Below, piece after piece: positions 43,342 to 51,770 of a DNA stretch of 64,000 nucleotides. The stretch is taken from positions 107,949 through 171,948 of the forward strand of contig DJYK01000028.1 in assembly GCA_002450095.1 (NCBI GenBank). The letters run 5' to 3'. The position numbers and the translations under genes were made by a program. The notes beneath the pieces are model-generated. The model did no database searches. It saw only the letters and a list, made by a program, of their open reading frames with translations, and was not told where the DNA came from. The DNA comes from Mageeibacillus sp. UBA6980. Its GTDB lineage: Bacteria > Bacillota > Clostridia > Saccharofermentanales > Saccharofermentanaceae. Numbering within the stretch: position 1 is the stretch's first letter; each line of letters opens with the position of its first letter.

Positions 43342-43736
43342 TTCCCGGCCTCCTCAATAGAGGCGACTCTCTGCTCGAGAGCGGCCAGAGTCTTCTCCAA
43401 GTCTTCAATCTCGGTCTTCTGGTTCTTTACGGCTTCGCATACCATATAGTAGTGGTAGTTGAGCTTATTCTGCTGTGCGACGATGGGAAGGACGAAGAAT
43501 GAACCGGCCTTTCTGATGCACTTCTTTATAAATCTTTTGATCTTGCCGCCTTCGAGCATACGGTAAGCCGTCACCTCGTAGTTATATGCAAGATACCTTA
43601 CGGCTTCGTCGAGCGTTGATGCGGACGCACCCGAAGACGTATCCTGAAACGACAGAGGGATCTTATCTGCTCCGCTCTCTTTGATGTTCGCGCGGATCTC
43701 CTCCATTATCTTTGTCACATCGATATTCTCAGCCAT
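43338..43736 (-). CDS. Small amphipathic/coiled-coil protein, WbdD-like N-terminal module
   Basis: A 132-residue protein starting AENIDVTKIMEEIRANI, a sequence I associate with N-termini of methyltransferases in Clostridia polysaccharide loci, but here the methyltransferase is absent. A basic amphipathic segment (GGKIKRFIKKCIRKAG, about 80-95) could bind the membrane, and a coiled coil follows (about 105-132). I chose ATG at 43736, overlapping the wzt end by eight bases; the longer frame would intrude into wzt. Possible role: anchoring or length control of the exported glycan; inferred. Confidence 0.62.
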   Translation of the reverse strand: MAENIDVTKIMEEIRANIKESGADKIPLSFQDTSSGASASTLDEAVRYLAYNYEVTAYRMLEGGKIKRFIKKCIRKAGSFFVLPIVAQQNKLNYHYYMVCEAVKNQKTEIEDLEKTLAALEQRVASIEEAGK

Positions 43737-45051
43737 CGTTCTCTTCCTTCTTGGTATCGTACTCCCAGTCGTGTTCCATAAAGAAACCTCCGACATCGGG
43801 AGTCTGCCTGTATGTATCTATCTTCAATGCGTCCTTCCAGTAATCGACCGGAACGCCGTCTCCGTATTCTATCGAGAAGCTTACCGTGTACTGGTCGGGC
43901 ATAAGAGGGATCTTCCTCATGATTATCGTGAACTCGCCGTCCTCTTCTATGTCAAATTTCGGATGCCCGTCGATCCTCGTGTTCGTGCCGTAGAGGTTCT
44001 CTCCGGAATTGCGGAAAAATCCTATGCCGAACACCGCGTCCTTAATGGGCTTCTCGACGTGGTAATGAACCTTGAAGTAAACATCGGATCCGACCTCGAA
44101 AAGCCGCTTTCCGACGCCGTCGGGACCGGAAGCGGTTATGCTCGTGATCTTGACCTCTCCCGAACCCCAGCGGTACTGTCCGCCGTTCGCCTCGACTGCT
44201 GCCTGCTGTTCGGGGATCATCGACAGCTTAAGGTTCTCCTTATAGCGGCGCTCCTGCATGTAAGCGACATACTCGGGAGGGATATCCAGGGCCTTGCCGC
44301 CTGCCGCCTGACGCTGCTCGTTCATGAAGTCCAGGTATTCGCTGTGGACCGCGAGAGGCGTTCCGTCAGCTCTTATCTTACCTTCATTGATCCAGATCGA
44401 ACGGTCGCAGATATTCTCTATCTGTGAGAGCGAGTGGGATACGATAACGATCGTCGTACCCTTCTCCTTGATCTCCTGGAGCTTCGAGAAACACTTCGCC
44501 TGAAAGTTCGCATCTCCTACCGCGAGGATCTCATCGATGAGAAGCACTTCGGCATCGACATTGATGGCGACCGAGAATGCGAGCCTCATGTACATTCCCG
44601 AGGAATATGTACGGACGGGGTTATCAATGAATCCCGCGAGCTCCGAGAAATCGATTATGGTCTGAAGACGCGCCTCTATCTCTTCTCTCGTAAGACCGAA
44701 TATAGAAGCATTGATATAGATATTCTCGCGCCCGCTCATGTCGGGATGGAAACCTGCGCCGAGTTCGAGCAGACTCGATACGCGGCCCTTAATATCTACT
44801 GAGCCTCCGTCCGGATAAAGTATTCCGGATATGAGCTTCAGAAGTGTACTCTTACCGCAGCCGTTGTGGCCGATGAGACCGACGGCCTCTCCCTTCTTTA
44901 TATCAAAAGATACGTTATCGAGAACGGTCCTGACTTCGTGCCTGTTCCTGTTCCTGAATAATATGACCTCTTTAAGAGATCTGCCCTTGTCGTAATAGAC
45001 CTTGAACTTCTTAGTAAGATTCGAGACTCTGATCGCTATATCATCTGCCAT
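43729..45051 (-). CDS. wzt: Polysaccharide ABC transporter ATPase (Wzt) with C-terminal glycan-recognition domain
   Basis: A 440-residue protein. The ATPase domain has Walker A GHNGCGKST (61-69), signature YSSGM (149-153), Walker B EVLLIDE (168-174) and His206. The C-terminal region (about 285-435) is a Wzt-C-type beta-sandwich, which in E. coli O8/O9a recognises the terminal sugar modification of the finished chain. It works with Wzm. The gene follows wzm by one base and overlaps the 132-residue gene. Confidence 0.93.
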   Translation of the reverse strand: MADDIAIRVSNLTKKFKVYYDKGRSLKEVILFRNRNRHEVRTVLDNVSFDIKKGEAVGLIGHNGCGKSTLLKLISGILYPDGGSVDIKGRVSSLLELGAGFHPDMSGRENIYINASIFGLTREEIEARLQTIIDFSELAGFIDNPVRTYSSGMYMRLAFSVAINVDAEVLLIDEILAVGDANFQAKCFSKLQEIKEKGTTIVIVSHSLSQIENICDRSIWINEGKIRADGTPLAVHSEYLDFMNEQRQAAGGKALDIPPEYVAYMQERRYKENLKLSMIPEQQAAVEANGGQYRWGSGEVKITSITASGPDGVGKRLFEVGSDVYFKVHYHVEKPIKDAVFGIGFFRNSGENLYGTNTRIDGHPKFDIEEDGEFTIIMRKIPLMPDQYTVSFSIEYGDGVPVDYWKDALKIDTYRQTPDVGGFFMEHDWEYDTKKEENDG

Positions 45052-45052
45052 A

Positions 45053-45829
45053 TCAAAGTTCCTCCGCGAATCTTCTCTGAAGTCTGCCGAATATGAGTAT
45101 ACCCAGAAGCACCGTAACGATACCTATCAGGACCGCGAGTATAAGCGTGCGAAGATCGGGCGTTCTTCCGTAATAGAGAACGTCGCGGTACGCATTTACG
45201 ATTGGTGTGACCGGATTAAGTCTGTAAAGAGAGAGGTACTTCTCGGGTACCATCGACTCGGGATAGCAGATGGGTGTCGCATAGAGCCACGCCATCGCGA
45301 CTATCGCAAGGATGTGCTCCAGATCTCTGAAGTAGACCGTCAAAGATGAGCTTATCAAAGCGATACCGAGCGCCATGAGATATTCGACGATCATTATGAC
45401 CGGAAGGCAGAGAATACCTGCGACGGTCAGCTTAACTCCGGATATCAGTGATACGGCGATAACGACTATAAAAGACAGGAGCATGTTTACGAACTGAGAC
45501 GTAACGAATGATATCGGTATGATCTCACGGGGAAACCTTATCTTCTTGATAAGATCCTTCTGTGCGATTATGCAGGTGGATCCGCCGGTGATCGCGGCAG
45601 AGAAGAACAGCCACGGTATAAGACCGACGAAAAGATAGAGATAGAACTTATCGACTCCCGCCTTCATGATGATCGAGAACACCATGTTATAGACGAGAAG
45701 CTGTAAAAGCGGGTTTACGAATGTCCACATAAACCCCAGAACAGACCCCTTGTATTTACCGCGAAGATCGCGCTTTACAAGGCTGTAGATCATAAGACGG
45801 TATTCGTAGATTTCCTTAAGCTTGTTCAT
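45053..45829 (-). CDS. wzm: Polysaccharide ABC transporter permease (Wzm)
   Basis: A 258-residue ABC-2-type permease with six membrane helices. The N-terminus RDLRGKYKGSVLGFMWTFVNPL (in pieces, the typical amphipathic entry) and the AxxxLxxxL-type helices are characteristic. It forms the channel for the lipid-linked glycan with Wzt. Its start overlaps rmd by 14 bases. Confidence 0.93.
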   Translation of the reverse strand: MNKLKEIYEYRLMIYSLVKRDLRGKYKGSVLGFMWTFVNPLLQLLVYNMVFSIIMKAGVDKFYLYLFVGLIPWLFFSAAITGGSTCIIAQKDLIKKIRFPREIIPISFVTSQFVNMLLSFIVVIAVSLISGVKLTVAGILCLPVIMIVEYLMALGIALISSSLTVYFRDLEHILAIVAMAWLYATPICYPESMVPEKYLSLYRLNPVTPIVNAYRDVLYYGRTPDLRTLILAVLIGIVTVLLGILIFGRLQRRFAEEL

Positions 45830-46745
45830 TCTTAAGATAGTACTCGTACATTTCCTTCAAAGTATCGAAGATGGAATAGCGGGGCTCCCATCCGAGCTTC
45901 TCCCTTATCAGAGAATTATCACACTGGACTATCGGAGTATCGATAGGTCTGTATCTGTCCTGATCGACGACGATCTTAACATCAACCGTACAGAGGCTCA
46001 CGATATACTCGAGCATCTCGTCAAGACCGTATGCCTTGCCGCTTCCGACATTATAGATAGTCCTGTCATCGTTGCTCTCGAGTATCATGCGGTATGCTCT
46101 GGCAACATCTCTTACATCGGAAAAATCCCTCTTTGCCGAGAGATTGCCGACGTGTATCTCACCCGGTTCTCCCGCAAGCTCTATGCTCGCAGCCTGCTTG
46201 CAGAAGCTCGGAAGAACGAATGAATCCTTCTGTCCGATCCCCGTGTGATTGAACGGCCTTACGTAATGGATCTTAAGTCCGAATCTGGAACGATAGCATT
46301 CAACAAACTGTTCCTGAGCCATCTTGGATATTCCGTAAGGATTATTCGCTGCAAGAGGATCGTTCTCATTTATTATCCCGTTCTTGGCAAGGTATTCCTC
46401 CGAAGACCCTATGAACAGTATCTGCGCATTACGGGCGTGCCTGCCCGCTGCCTCGAGGATATTAAGTGCTCCGACAACATTGACTTCGATGGTCGTCTGC
46501 GGGATCTTCCATGATGAACCTACGCTGCTTATGGCAGCGAGGTTCGCGATGACATCGGGATTCGTCCTCTCGACAAGATCTTCAACAAACTTACTGTCGA
46601 GAAGATCCCCCTTGCAATATTCGACATCGGGAAGATCACATTCCGGCGTCACGTCAGTACCCGCGACTTCATAGCCTGCGGACTTCAGTTCCTCGGAAAG
46701 ATAACGGCCGACGAAGCCTCCGATACCGAATATAAGAGCTTTCAT
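45816..46745 (-). CDS. rmd: GDP-4-dehydro-6-deoxy-D-mannose reductase (GDP-D-rhamnose forming)
   Basis: A 309-residue SDR enzyme. The NAD(P)-binding motif is GIGGFVGRYL (7-16) and the catalytic Tyr-x3-Lys is YGISK, with SSEEY before it. It would reduce the product of Gmd to GDP-D-rhamnose. Fucose synthase (fcl) is the alternative, but this length and the absence of Fcl epimerase features favour Rmd. The start overlaps the gmd stop by one base (TGATG), so the two enzymes are coupled. Confidence 0.86.
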   Translation of the reverse strand: MKALIFGIGGFVGRYLSEELKSAGYEVAGTDVTPECDLPDVEYCKGDLLDSKFVEDLVERTNPDVIANLAAISSVGSSWKIPQTTIEVNVVGALNILEAAGRHARNAQILFIGSSEEYLAKNGIINENDPLAANNPYGISKMAQEQFVECYRSRFGLKIHYVRPFNHTGIGQKDSFVLPSFCKQAASIELAGEPGEIHVGNLSAKRDFSDVRDVARAYRMILESNDDRTIYNVGSGKAYGLDEMLEYIVSLCTVDVKIVVDQDRYRPIDTPIVQCDNSLIREKLGWEPRYSIFDTLKEMYEYYLKNEQA

Positions 46746-47785
46746 CAGATGAGTCCCGCCTCTTTCTTAGCGAGGTTCAGGTCATGCTCAGCCATTATGC
46801 GAACAAGCTCCTCGTAGGAAGTCGTCTGAGGGTTCCAGCCGAGCTTTGTCTTGGCCTTTGTGGGATCGCCCCAGAGATTAACGACATCAGTAGGTCTGAA
46901 CCACTGAGGGTTAACACATACGAGCATCTTGCCTGTCTTCTTGTCGTAGCCCTTCTCGTCGAGGCCTTCGCCCTTCCACTCGAGCTCGATACCGTTATTG
47001 GCAAATGCCAACGTGGTGAATTCTCTGACGGTGTGCTGAACTCCTGTCGCGATTACGTAATCGTCAGGCTCGTCCTGCTGAAGGATAAGCCACATACACT
47101 CTACATAGTCCTTGGCATAACCCCAGTCACGGAGTGAATCGAGGTTGCCGAGCTCGAGGTGATCCTGTGTTCCGACAGCGATCCTTCCTGCGGCTCTTGT
47201 TATCTTTCTTGTAACGAATGTCTCGCCTCTTCTTTCAGACTCGTGGTTGAACAGGATACCGTTGGCGCAGAACATTCCGTAAGCCTCTCTGTACTCTCTC
47301 ATCATCCAGAAGCCGTACTGCTTGGCGACCGCATAAGGGCTGAAAGGATGGAAAGGCGTCTTCTCATTCTGAGGGCACTCCTCGACCTTGCCGTAAAGCT
47401 CGGATGTACTTGCCTGATATATCTTTGTCTTCTTCTCGAGACCCATGATATGAACCGCCTCGAGGACACGAAGGACGCCGATGGCATCGACTTCGCCGGT
47501 GTACTCTGCCGCTTCGAAGCTGACGCCTACATGCGACTGAGCGGCGAGATTATAGATCTCGTCGGGCTCTACTTCCTTGACTGCTCTTAAGATACTCGAT
47601 GAATCGGAGAGGTCACCTTCGTGGAGAATGATCTTATTCGCATCGATCAGATGCTGGATCCTCTCTGTAGTTACAACAGATGCTCTTCTTATAATACCGT
47701 GGACTTCATAACCCTTCTCGAGCAAGAACTCTGCAAGATATGATCCGTCCTGACCTGTGATACCGGTGATTAAGGCTTTTTTCAT
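46745..47785 (-). CDS. gmd: GDP-mannose 4,6-dehydratase
   Basis: A 346-residue SDR enzyme converting GDP-mannose to GDP-4-dehydro-6-deoxy-mannose. It has GITGQDGSYLAEFLLEKGY (8-26), STSELYG, YAVAKQYGFW (catalytic Tyr and Lys) and the conserved FNHESERRGETF. It is first in a nine-gene minus-strand operon ending with the PheC-like lipoprotein. Its promoter is half of the palindrome at 47822-47842. Confidence 0.96.
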   Translation of the reverse strand: MKKALITGITGQDGSYLAEFLLEKGYEVHGIIRRASVVTTERIQHLIDANKIILHEGDLSDSSSILRAVKEVEPDEIYNLAAQSHVGVSFEAAEYTGEVDAIGVLRVLEAVHIMGLEKKTKIYQASTSELYGKVEECPQNEKTPFHPFSPYAVAKQYGFWMMREYREAYGMFCANGILFNHESERRGETFVTRKITRAAGRIAVGTQDHLELGNLDSLRDWGYAKDYVECMWLILQQDEPDDYVIATGVQHTVREFTTLAFANNGIELEWKGEGLDEKGYDKKTGKMLVCVNPQWFRPTDVVNLWGDPTKAKTKLGWNPQTTSYEELVRIMAEHDLNLAKKEAGLI

Positions 47786-47821
47786 CGTTTTGTGACCTCT
47801 TCTTGTATTTATTATCTACTA

Positions 47822-47842
47822 ATTATAACACAGTGTTATAAT
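47822..47842. promoter_or_regulatory. Palindromic divergent promoter core between gmd and the MATE gene
   Basis: A perfect 10-bp-arm palindrome (ATTATAACAC-A-GTGTTATAAT). Each half is an extended -10 box (TGTTATAAT), one per strand: plus strand -10 at 47837-47842 for the MATE gene, minus strand -10 at 47822-47827 for gmd. No good -35 is seen on either side. A regulator dimer could control both directions. Confidence 0.7.
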
Positions 47843-47875
47843 AACAAAAGTTCTGCATTCATCCGGGAGAGATTA

Positions 47876-49606
47876 TTGGCAAAGCAAAGAAACATTATCG
47901 AAAAGACATTCCTGAGCAGCGTCATAAGCATTATCCTCGCAGCGATGGCAGTCCTTATCGGGGTCGTAATAGACGGCATCATCATCGGAAGGTTCCTGGG
48001 TCCCGACAATCTCGCAGCATACACGCTTATATCTCCAATAGTCAATATAGTTACCGTATTCAGCAGCATACTCTCTACCGGCGTTCAGGTCATATGTGCA
48101 CAGCGCATAGGTGAAGGCAATATCAAGGGCGCGCGTCAGGCGTTCTCCATATGTATGGTCGTAACCTCCGTCATCTCGGCCGCCCTTATGCTTGCCGCGA
48201 TATTATCACGTGATGAGATAGCGATACTTCTCGGCGCTACGGGCGAATCCTCTTCACTTCTGCCCTTGGCATCCGACTATCTTCTCGGGCTTGCCCTCGC
48301 AGGTCCCGCGAGCATCTTCCTTTTTGAATTCAATTCCCTTATGCGTCTTGACGGTGACGCGTCCCGGATCGTGTTCGCGGTCGCGGTAATGACGGTAATG
48401 GATATCGCAGGAGATCTTCTCAATGTGTTCTTATTCCGGGGTGGAATGCTCGGCATGGGACTTACCACGAGCATAAGCTATCTTGCGGCTCTTTTTATCA
48501 TGTGTCTTCATTTCGGAAGAAAGGATATCATATTCCGCTTCTCGCCCAAGGGCATGAAGATGAGGGACCTCGCCGACATCCTTATCATCGGTGCGCCGTC
48601 CGCCATAGGTTCGGCCTCAACCGCCTTACGAACCATTGTCGACAATCACATAATGGTCAAAACGGCACGATCGGTCAACGCCGTCGGTGCCTTCGGAATA
48701 CTTAACACAGTCTTTACCTTCACGTCCTGCGTATTGATCGGAGTAGGGATAACCACATCCATGATCGCCGGGATGATACTCGGCGAGAAGGATAGAAAAT
48801 CCGCAGAACAGCTTATCAGGATCTCCGTTCGCACCGCGACGGCGATAGGGATCGGCTTATGTATACTGGTCTTCGCTTTTTCAGATCCGGTCGCACATCT
48901 TTTTGGGAACAAGGACGGCGAGGTCATGGTAAAGATGGCGTCACGAGGACTCAAGATCTTCTCCGTAAGTCTCATCTTTTACGGGATCAACAGCACATTC
49001 ACAAACTATCTTCAGGGTATCAGGAGGATGGGCCACTCCATCGTCTTAAGCTTCCTTCACACCTTCTTCTTCCTCGCGATGCCGGCGTTTTTACTCTCCG
49101 AAAGACTTGAGGAGAACGCCGTGTGGCTCTCGTTCGGCATAGGAGAGATCCTGACACTGTCAACATTCTTCCTGCTTGCCGCCGTAAAGCGTAAAGGGAT
49201 ACCCTTACGCGCCAAAGATTTTCTCTACCTTAAGGAGCCCTTCGGCGAACCGGAGGACGAGATATTAAATGTAACCGTTAATGCTCAAGAGGATATCCTG
49301 CCCGCATGCGAACAGATCCAAATATTCTGCGCCTCAAAAAATGCGGACGAACGGCAGACGGATCTTCTTATTTCATATGCCCGAAATCATCTTACAAACA
49401 CTGTACGATACGGTTTTGATGAGAGCGGATCAAACACTCTCGAGATACGTCTGGTACGTCATAAAGACAGATGGACAATGAGACTTCGAGATAACTGCAA
49501 ACCCTTCGATCCGACCGGATCCGAAGACATTAAGGAAGAAGGAGTAAGAACCGAATACGTCAACACATTATCCCTTAATGTCCTGACGGTCGAGCTTACA
49601 GCCTGA
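47876..49606 (+). CDS. MATE family transporter with degenerate C-terminal HATPase domain
   Basis: A 576-residue protein: a MATE domain with 12 helices (about 10-440) and a C-terminal domain (about 460-576) resembling an RsbW-type histidine-kinase-like ATPase. The latter keeps RDNCKPFDP (the D-x-C-x-P-F-D-P motif) but the N-box region is LTNTVRYGF, where the catalytic Glu of the usual EEMxxN segment is missing. TTG at 47876 is preferred, with GGGAG six bases before it; the longer frame to 47792 lies partly upstream of the promoter. It may export a lipid-linked glycan or a drug. Confidence 0.85.
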   Translation: MAKQRNIIEKTFLSSVISIILAAMAVLIGVVIDGIIIGRFLGPDNLAAYTLISPIVNIVTVFSSILSTGVQVICAQRIGEGNIKGARQAFSICMVVTSVISAALMLAAILSRDEIAILLGATGESSSLLPLASDYLLGLALAGPASIFLFEFNSLMRLDGDASRIVFAVAVMTVMDIAGDLLNVFLFRGGMLGMGLTTSISYLAALFIMCLHFGRKDIIFRFSPKGMKMRDLADILIIGAPSAIGSASTALRTIVDNHIMVKTARSVNAVGAFGILNTVFTFTSCVLIGVGITTSMIAGMILGEKDRKSAEQLIRISVRTATAIGIGLCILVFAFSDPVAHLFGNKDGEVMVKMASRGLKIFSVSLIFYGINSTFTNYLQGIRRMGHSIVLSFLHTFFFLAMPAFLLSERLEENAVWLSFGIGEILTLSTFFLLAAVKRKGIPLRAKDFLYLKEPFGEPEDEILNVTVNAQEDILPACEQIQIFCASKNADERQTDLLISYARNHLTNTVRYGFDESGSNTLEIRLVRHKDRWTMRLRDNCKPFDPTGSEDIKEEGVRTEYVNTLSLNVLTVELTA

Positions 49607-50525
49607 TTCCTTTTCCCTTCTCGTTATAGCTGTCAACAAAGCCTTTGATATAAGGTCTTATCAGATCTTCCGTCTTAAGGTTATAGTGATCTGCAATGTC
49701 TATGATGATATCGAGATAGAGCTCGACGAATTCAGCATCGGAATGCCTTCCCATGAATCTGCCGAGTCCCAGCATCTCCATCTTTATCTCAGCCGGGCTT
49801 ACATCCTCAGGCCACAGCTTGGCAAGTCTCCTTTTTCTGTGCATTATTACGAGCTTGTTGTTAATGATCCTTATAATGAATGACAGTCCGAATCCTATCA
49901 ATATGACCCCTGCGACGGCAAAGTGGGCGGGAACGTAGTCCATTACATGATAAAGATCTTCCCAGCCGCCGTTAGCCTCACCTATGACTACTACCTCAAT
50001 GAAGTAAACGATAACATACAGTACGACCGGCACAGTCGCCAGAACCGCTTCATTTATAGTATAAAGATAACCCGATTCAACCATGAAGAAAGAGATGATG
50101 ACCATGATCGGACAGACGATATGAAGATAAACGTTATAGTCTCCGAACGCCAGCGCGGGATCAGACCAGCTTATAAAAGCAACGGTCATCGCCATCGTCA
50201 TAGTCGTACAGACCATACCGCTGTAAAGACATACGGATATCCACCTCGGAAACGCAAAGTGTTTCCTTCTGATCCCCTCAACCGCAAAGGGCGTGATCAT
50301 GCATGCACTGAGACAAGTTATAAAATTAGATATCGTGGTAAACCACTGGAAGATAAGCAGGCCCGGCCTGTCGTCCTCAACATAGAGCTCCATCCCTCCG
50401 GCGATCGCATAGAACGAGAAAACGACTATGATAACGCAGGCAATGAAGGCAGTGATGCTCCTTTGTTTTTTAAGATAGAGGACGTATTTTTTGTCCGCTT
50501 TGTTATTCTTTTGAAGAACAGACAT
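49596..50525 (-). CDS. Polytopic membrane protein, Pr6Pr-like
   Basis: A 309-residue protein with six or seven membrane helices in the first 230 residues and a cytoplasmic C-terminal tail (about 235-309). Segments FQWFTTISNF and YLHIVCPIMVI are similar to the Pr6Pr/FAR-17a family in layout (aromatic-Thr-Asn and His-Pro positions), but I am not sure. It has AAGGAGG ten bases before the ATG. It follows the GT4 gene in the minus direction and converges with the MATE gene with an 11-base overlap. No function known. Confidence 0.6.
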   Translation of the reverse strand: MSVLQKNNKADKKYVLYLKKQRSITAFIACVIIVVFSFYAIAGGMELYVEDDRPGLLIFQWFTTISNFITCLSACMITPFAVEGIRRKHFAFPRWISVCLYSGMVCTTMTMAMTVAFISWSDPALAFGDYNVYLHIVCPIMVIISFFMVESGYLYTINEAVLATVPVVLYVIVYFIEVVVIGEANGGWEDLYHVMDYVPAHFAVAGVILIGFGLSFIIRIINNKLVIMHRKRRLAKLWPEDVSPAEIKMEMLGLGRFMGRHSDAEFVELYLDIIIDIADHYNLKTEDLIRPYIKGFVDSYNEKGKGIRL

Positions 50526-50540
50526 ATACCGTAAGCCTCC

Positions 50541-51689
50541 TTAAGTCTCACACACCGATGAGTATAAGGCGATGGTCTTATCGGTAAAATGATCGACATC
50601 CGTTTCCTCAGCCTTGATAAGGGCTTGTCTGTGCATCTTCTCCCGTAATTGCGCGTCACTCAGGATCTTCGAGACTTTATCAACGTATTCGTCCTCTTCC
50701 TGATAGATATAGCCGTTAACTCCGTCTTCAAGAACACCGCGAAGACTTAAGTCCTCACGGCAAACGAGCGGAAGTCCTGCCGCCATCGCCTCAAGATACG
50801 ACATACTGTGAAGCTCGAACAAAGAAGCCGAGACGAACACATCGCCAAGATTATAATACTTATAGACCATATCGGGATCTATCCTTCCGGTAAAGCTTAC
50901 GTGCTTTGTCAGATCCTTCTTCTCGCAAAATCTCTGAAGTCTTTTCATGTCCGGACCGCCTCCTACGATCAGAAGCTGCGCGTCCGGCACGGCTTTCAGC
51001 AAAGACGGCATGTACGTAAGGATCTCCATGACGTTCTTCTCTTTACTGAGCCTCGTTACCATGACAAGAGTATGCCCGTTACAGGTAAAGCCCGACTTTT
51101 CCAGAAGGGTTTTCTTCTCATCCGGGGATATCGTTCTTCCGTAACGGTCGGTCATGATGCCGTTGGGGATCACGATCACCTTATCCTTGTGAGGAATAAG
51201 ATGGGGGAAATATGTCGCCTTCTCGGACGGTACTATAACCTTTACCGCCTGTTTATAGACCTTCTTGCCCCACGCTTTGGCAAGAGCTCTTACGACTGAG
51301 GTGTTACGGAACCTTCCGAAATTAAAGTACTCGAAGTCGGTATGTGTCGTCATGACTATCGGAGTATCTGTCTTCCTTCCTATGTATTTTGCCGTGCGGC
51401 ATATCGTAAACTCCGTATGAAGATGAATGATGTCCGGATCCCATCCGATAAGCTCATCGATAAGAGGATCTTTAAGGGTAAAGCTGAAGCGGTGTTCAGG
51501 GTAATCCGGGAACGGGAGAGAACGGATATAATAGCTGTCTCCTTCCTTATAGGACCTGTAGGAATTCGACAGCGCAAGGACCTTAACCTCGTGTCCTTTT
51601 CTCCTTAGACCGTCCTCCAAAGACTTAACGACAGCGGTTACCCCGCCCGTCTGAAAAGTATAGCAGTCTGATGCCAATAAAACCTTCAC
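50541..51689 (-). CDS. GT4 glycosyltransferase, glycolipid-type
   Basis: A 382-residue GT-B enzyme resembling 1,2-diacylglycerol 3-glucosyltransferases: N-terminal FQTGGVTAVVKSL, HLHTEF, TTHTDFEYF and C-terminal VTRLSKEKN, SLFELHSMSYLEAMAAGLP (E-x7-E). The GTG start has GGGAGG five bases upstream. A predicted promoter (51711-51739) overlaps the -35 of the opposite gene. With the adjacent GT28 gene it may produce mono- and diglycosyl diacylglycerol for membranes or lipoteichoic acid anchors. Confidence 0.85.
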   Translation of the reverse strand: MKVLLASDCYTFQTGGVTAVVKSLEDGLRRKGHEVKVLALSNSYRSYKEGDSYYIRSLPFPDYPEHRFSFTLKDPLIDELIGWDPDIIHLHTEFTICRTAKYIGRKTDTPIVMTTHTDFEYFNFGRFRNTSVVRALAKAWGKKVYKQAVKVIVPSEKATYFPHLIPHKDKVIVIPNGIMTDRYGRTISPDEKKTLLEKSGFTCNGHTLVMVTRLSKEKNVMEILTYMPSLLKAVPDAQLLIVGGGPDMKRLQRFCEKKDLTKHVSFTGRIDPDMVYKYYNLGDVFVSASLFELHSMSYLEAMAAGLPLVCREDLSLRGVLEDGVNGYIYQEEDEYVDKVSKILSDAQLREKMHRQALIKAEETDVDHFTDKTIALYSSVCET

Positions 51690-51710
51690 TGTAACCTCCC
51701 GTGTCTTTTG

Positions 51711-51739
51711 AGATTACACCAAAGCATCAGTATTGACAA
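51711..51739 (-). promoter_or_regulatory. Promoter of the glycolipid GT4 gene
   Basis: Minus-strand TTGTCA (51734-51739), a 17-nt spacer and TAATCT (51711-51716). The -35 overlaps that of the divergent GT28 promoter by five bases. Confidence 0.55.
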
Positions 51740-51762
51740 ATGCCACTGTAACGACAGATACT
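51733..51762 (+). promoter_or_regulatory. Promoter of the GT28 gene
   Basis: A perfect TTGACA (51733-51738), an 18-nt spacer and GATACT (51757-51762), eight bases before ATG at 51771. Confidence 0.65.
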
Positions 51763-51770
51763 TAAAAAAT

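Noticed and set aside
43681..44427. 248-residue plus-strand ORF
   Set aside because: Antisense to wzt; no ribosome site and no recognisable domain.
47792..47875. N-terminal extension of the MATE protein
   Set aside because: It would begin upstream of the promoter, whereas the TTG at 47876 has a good ribosome site.
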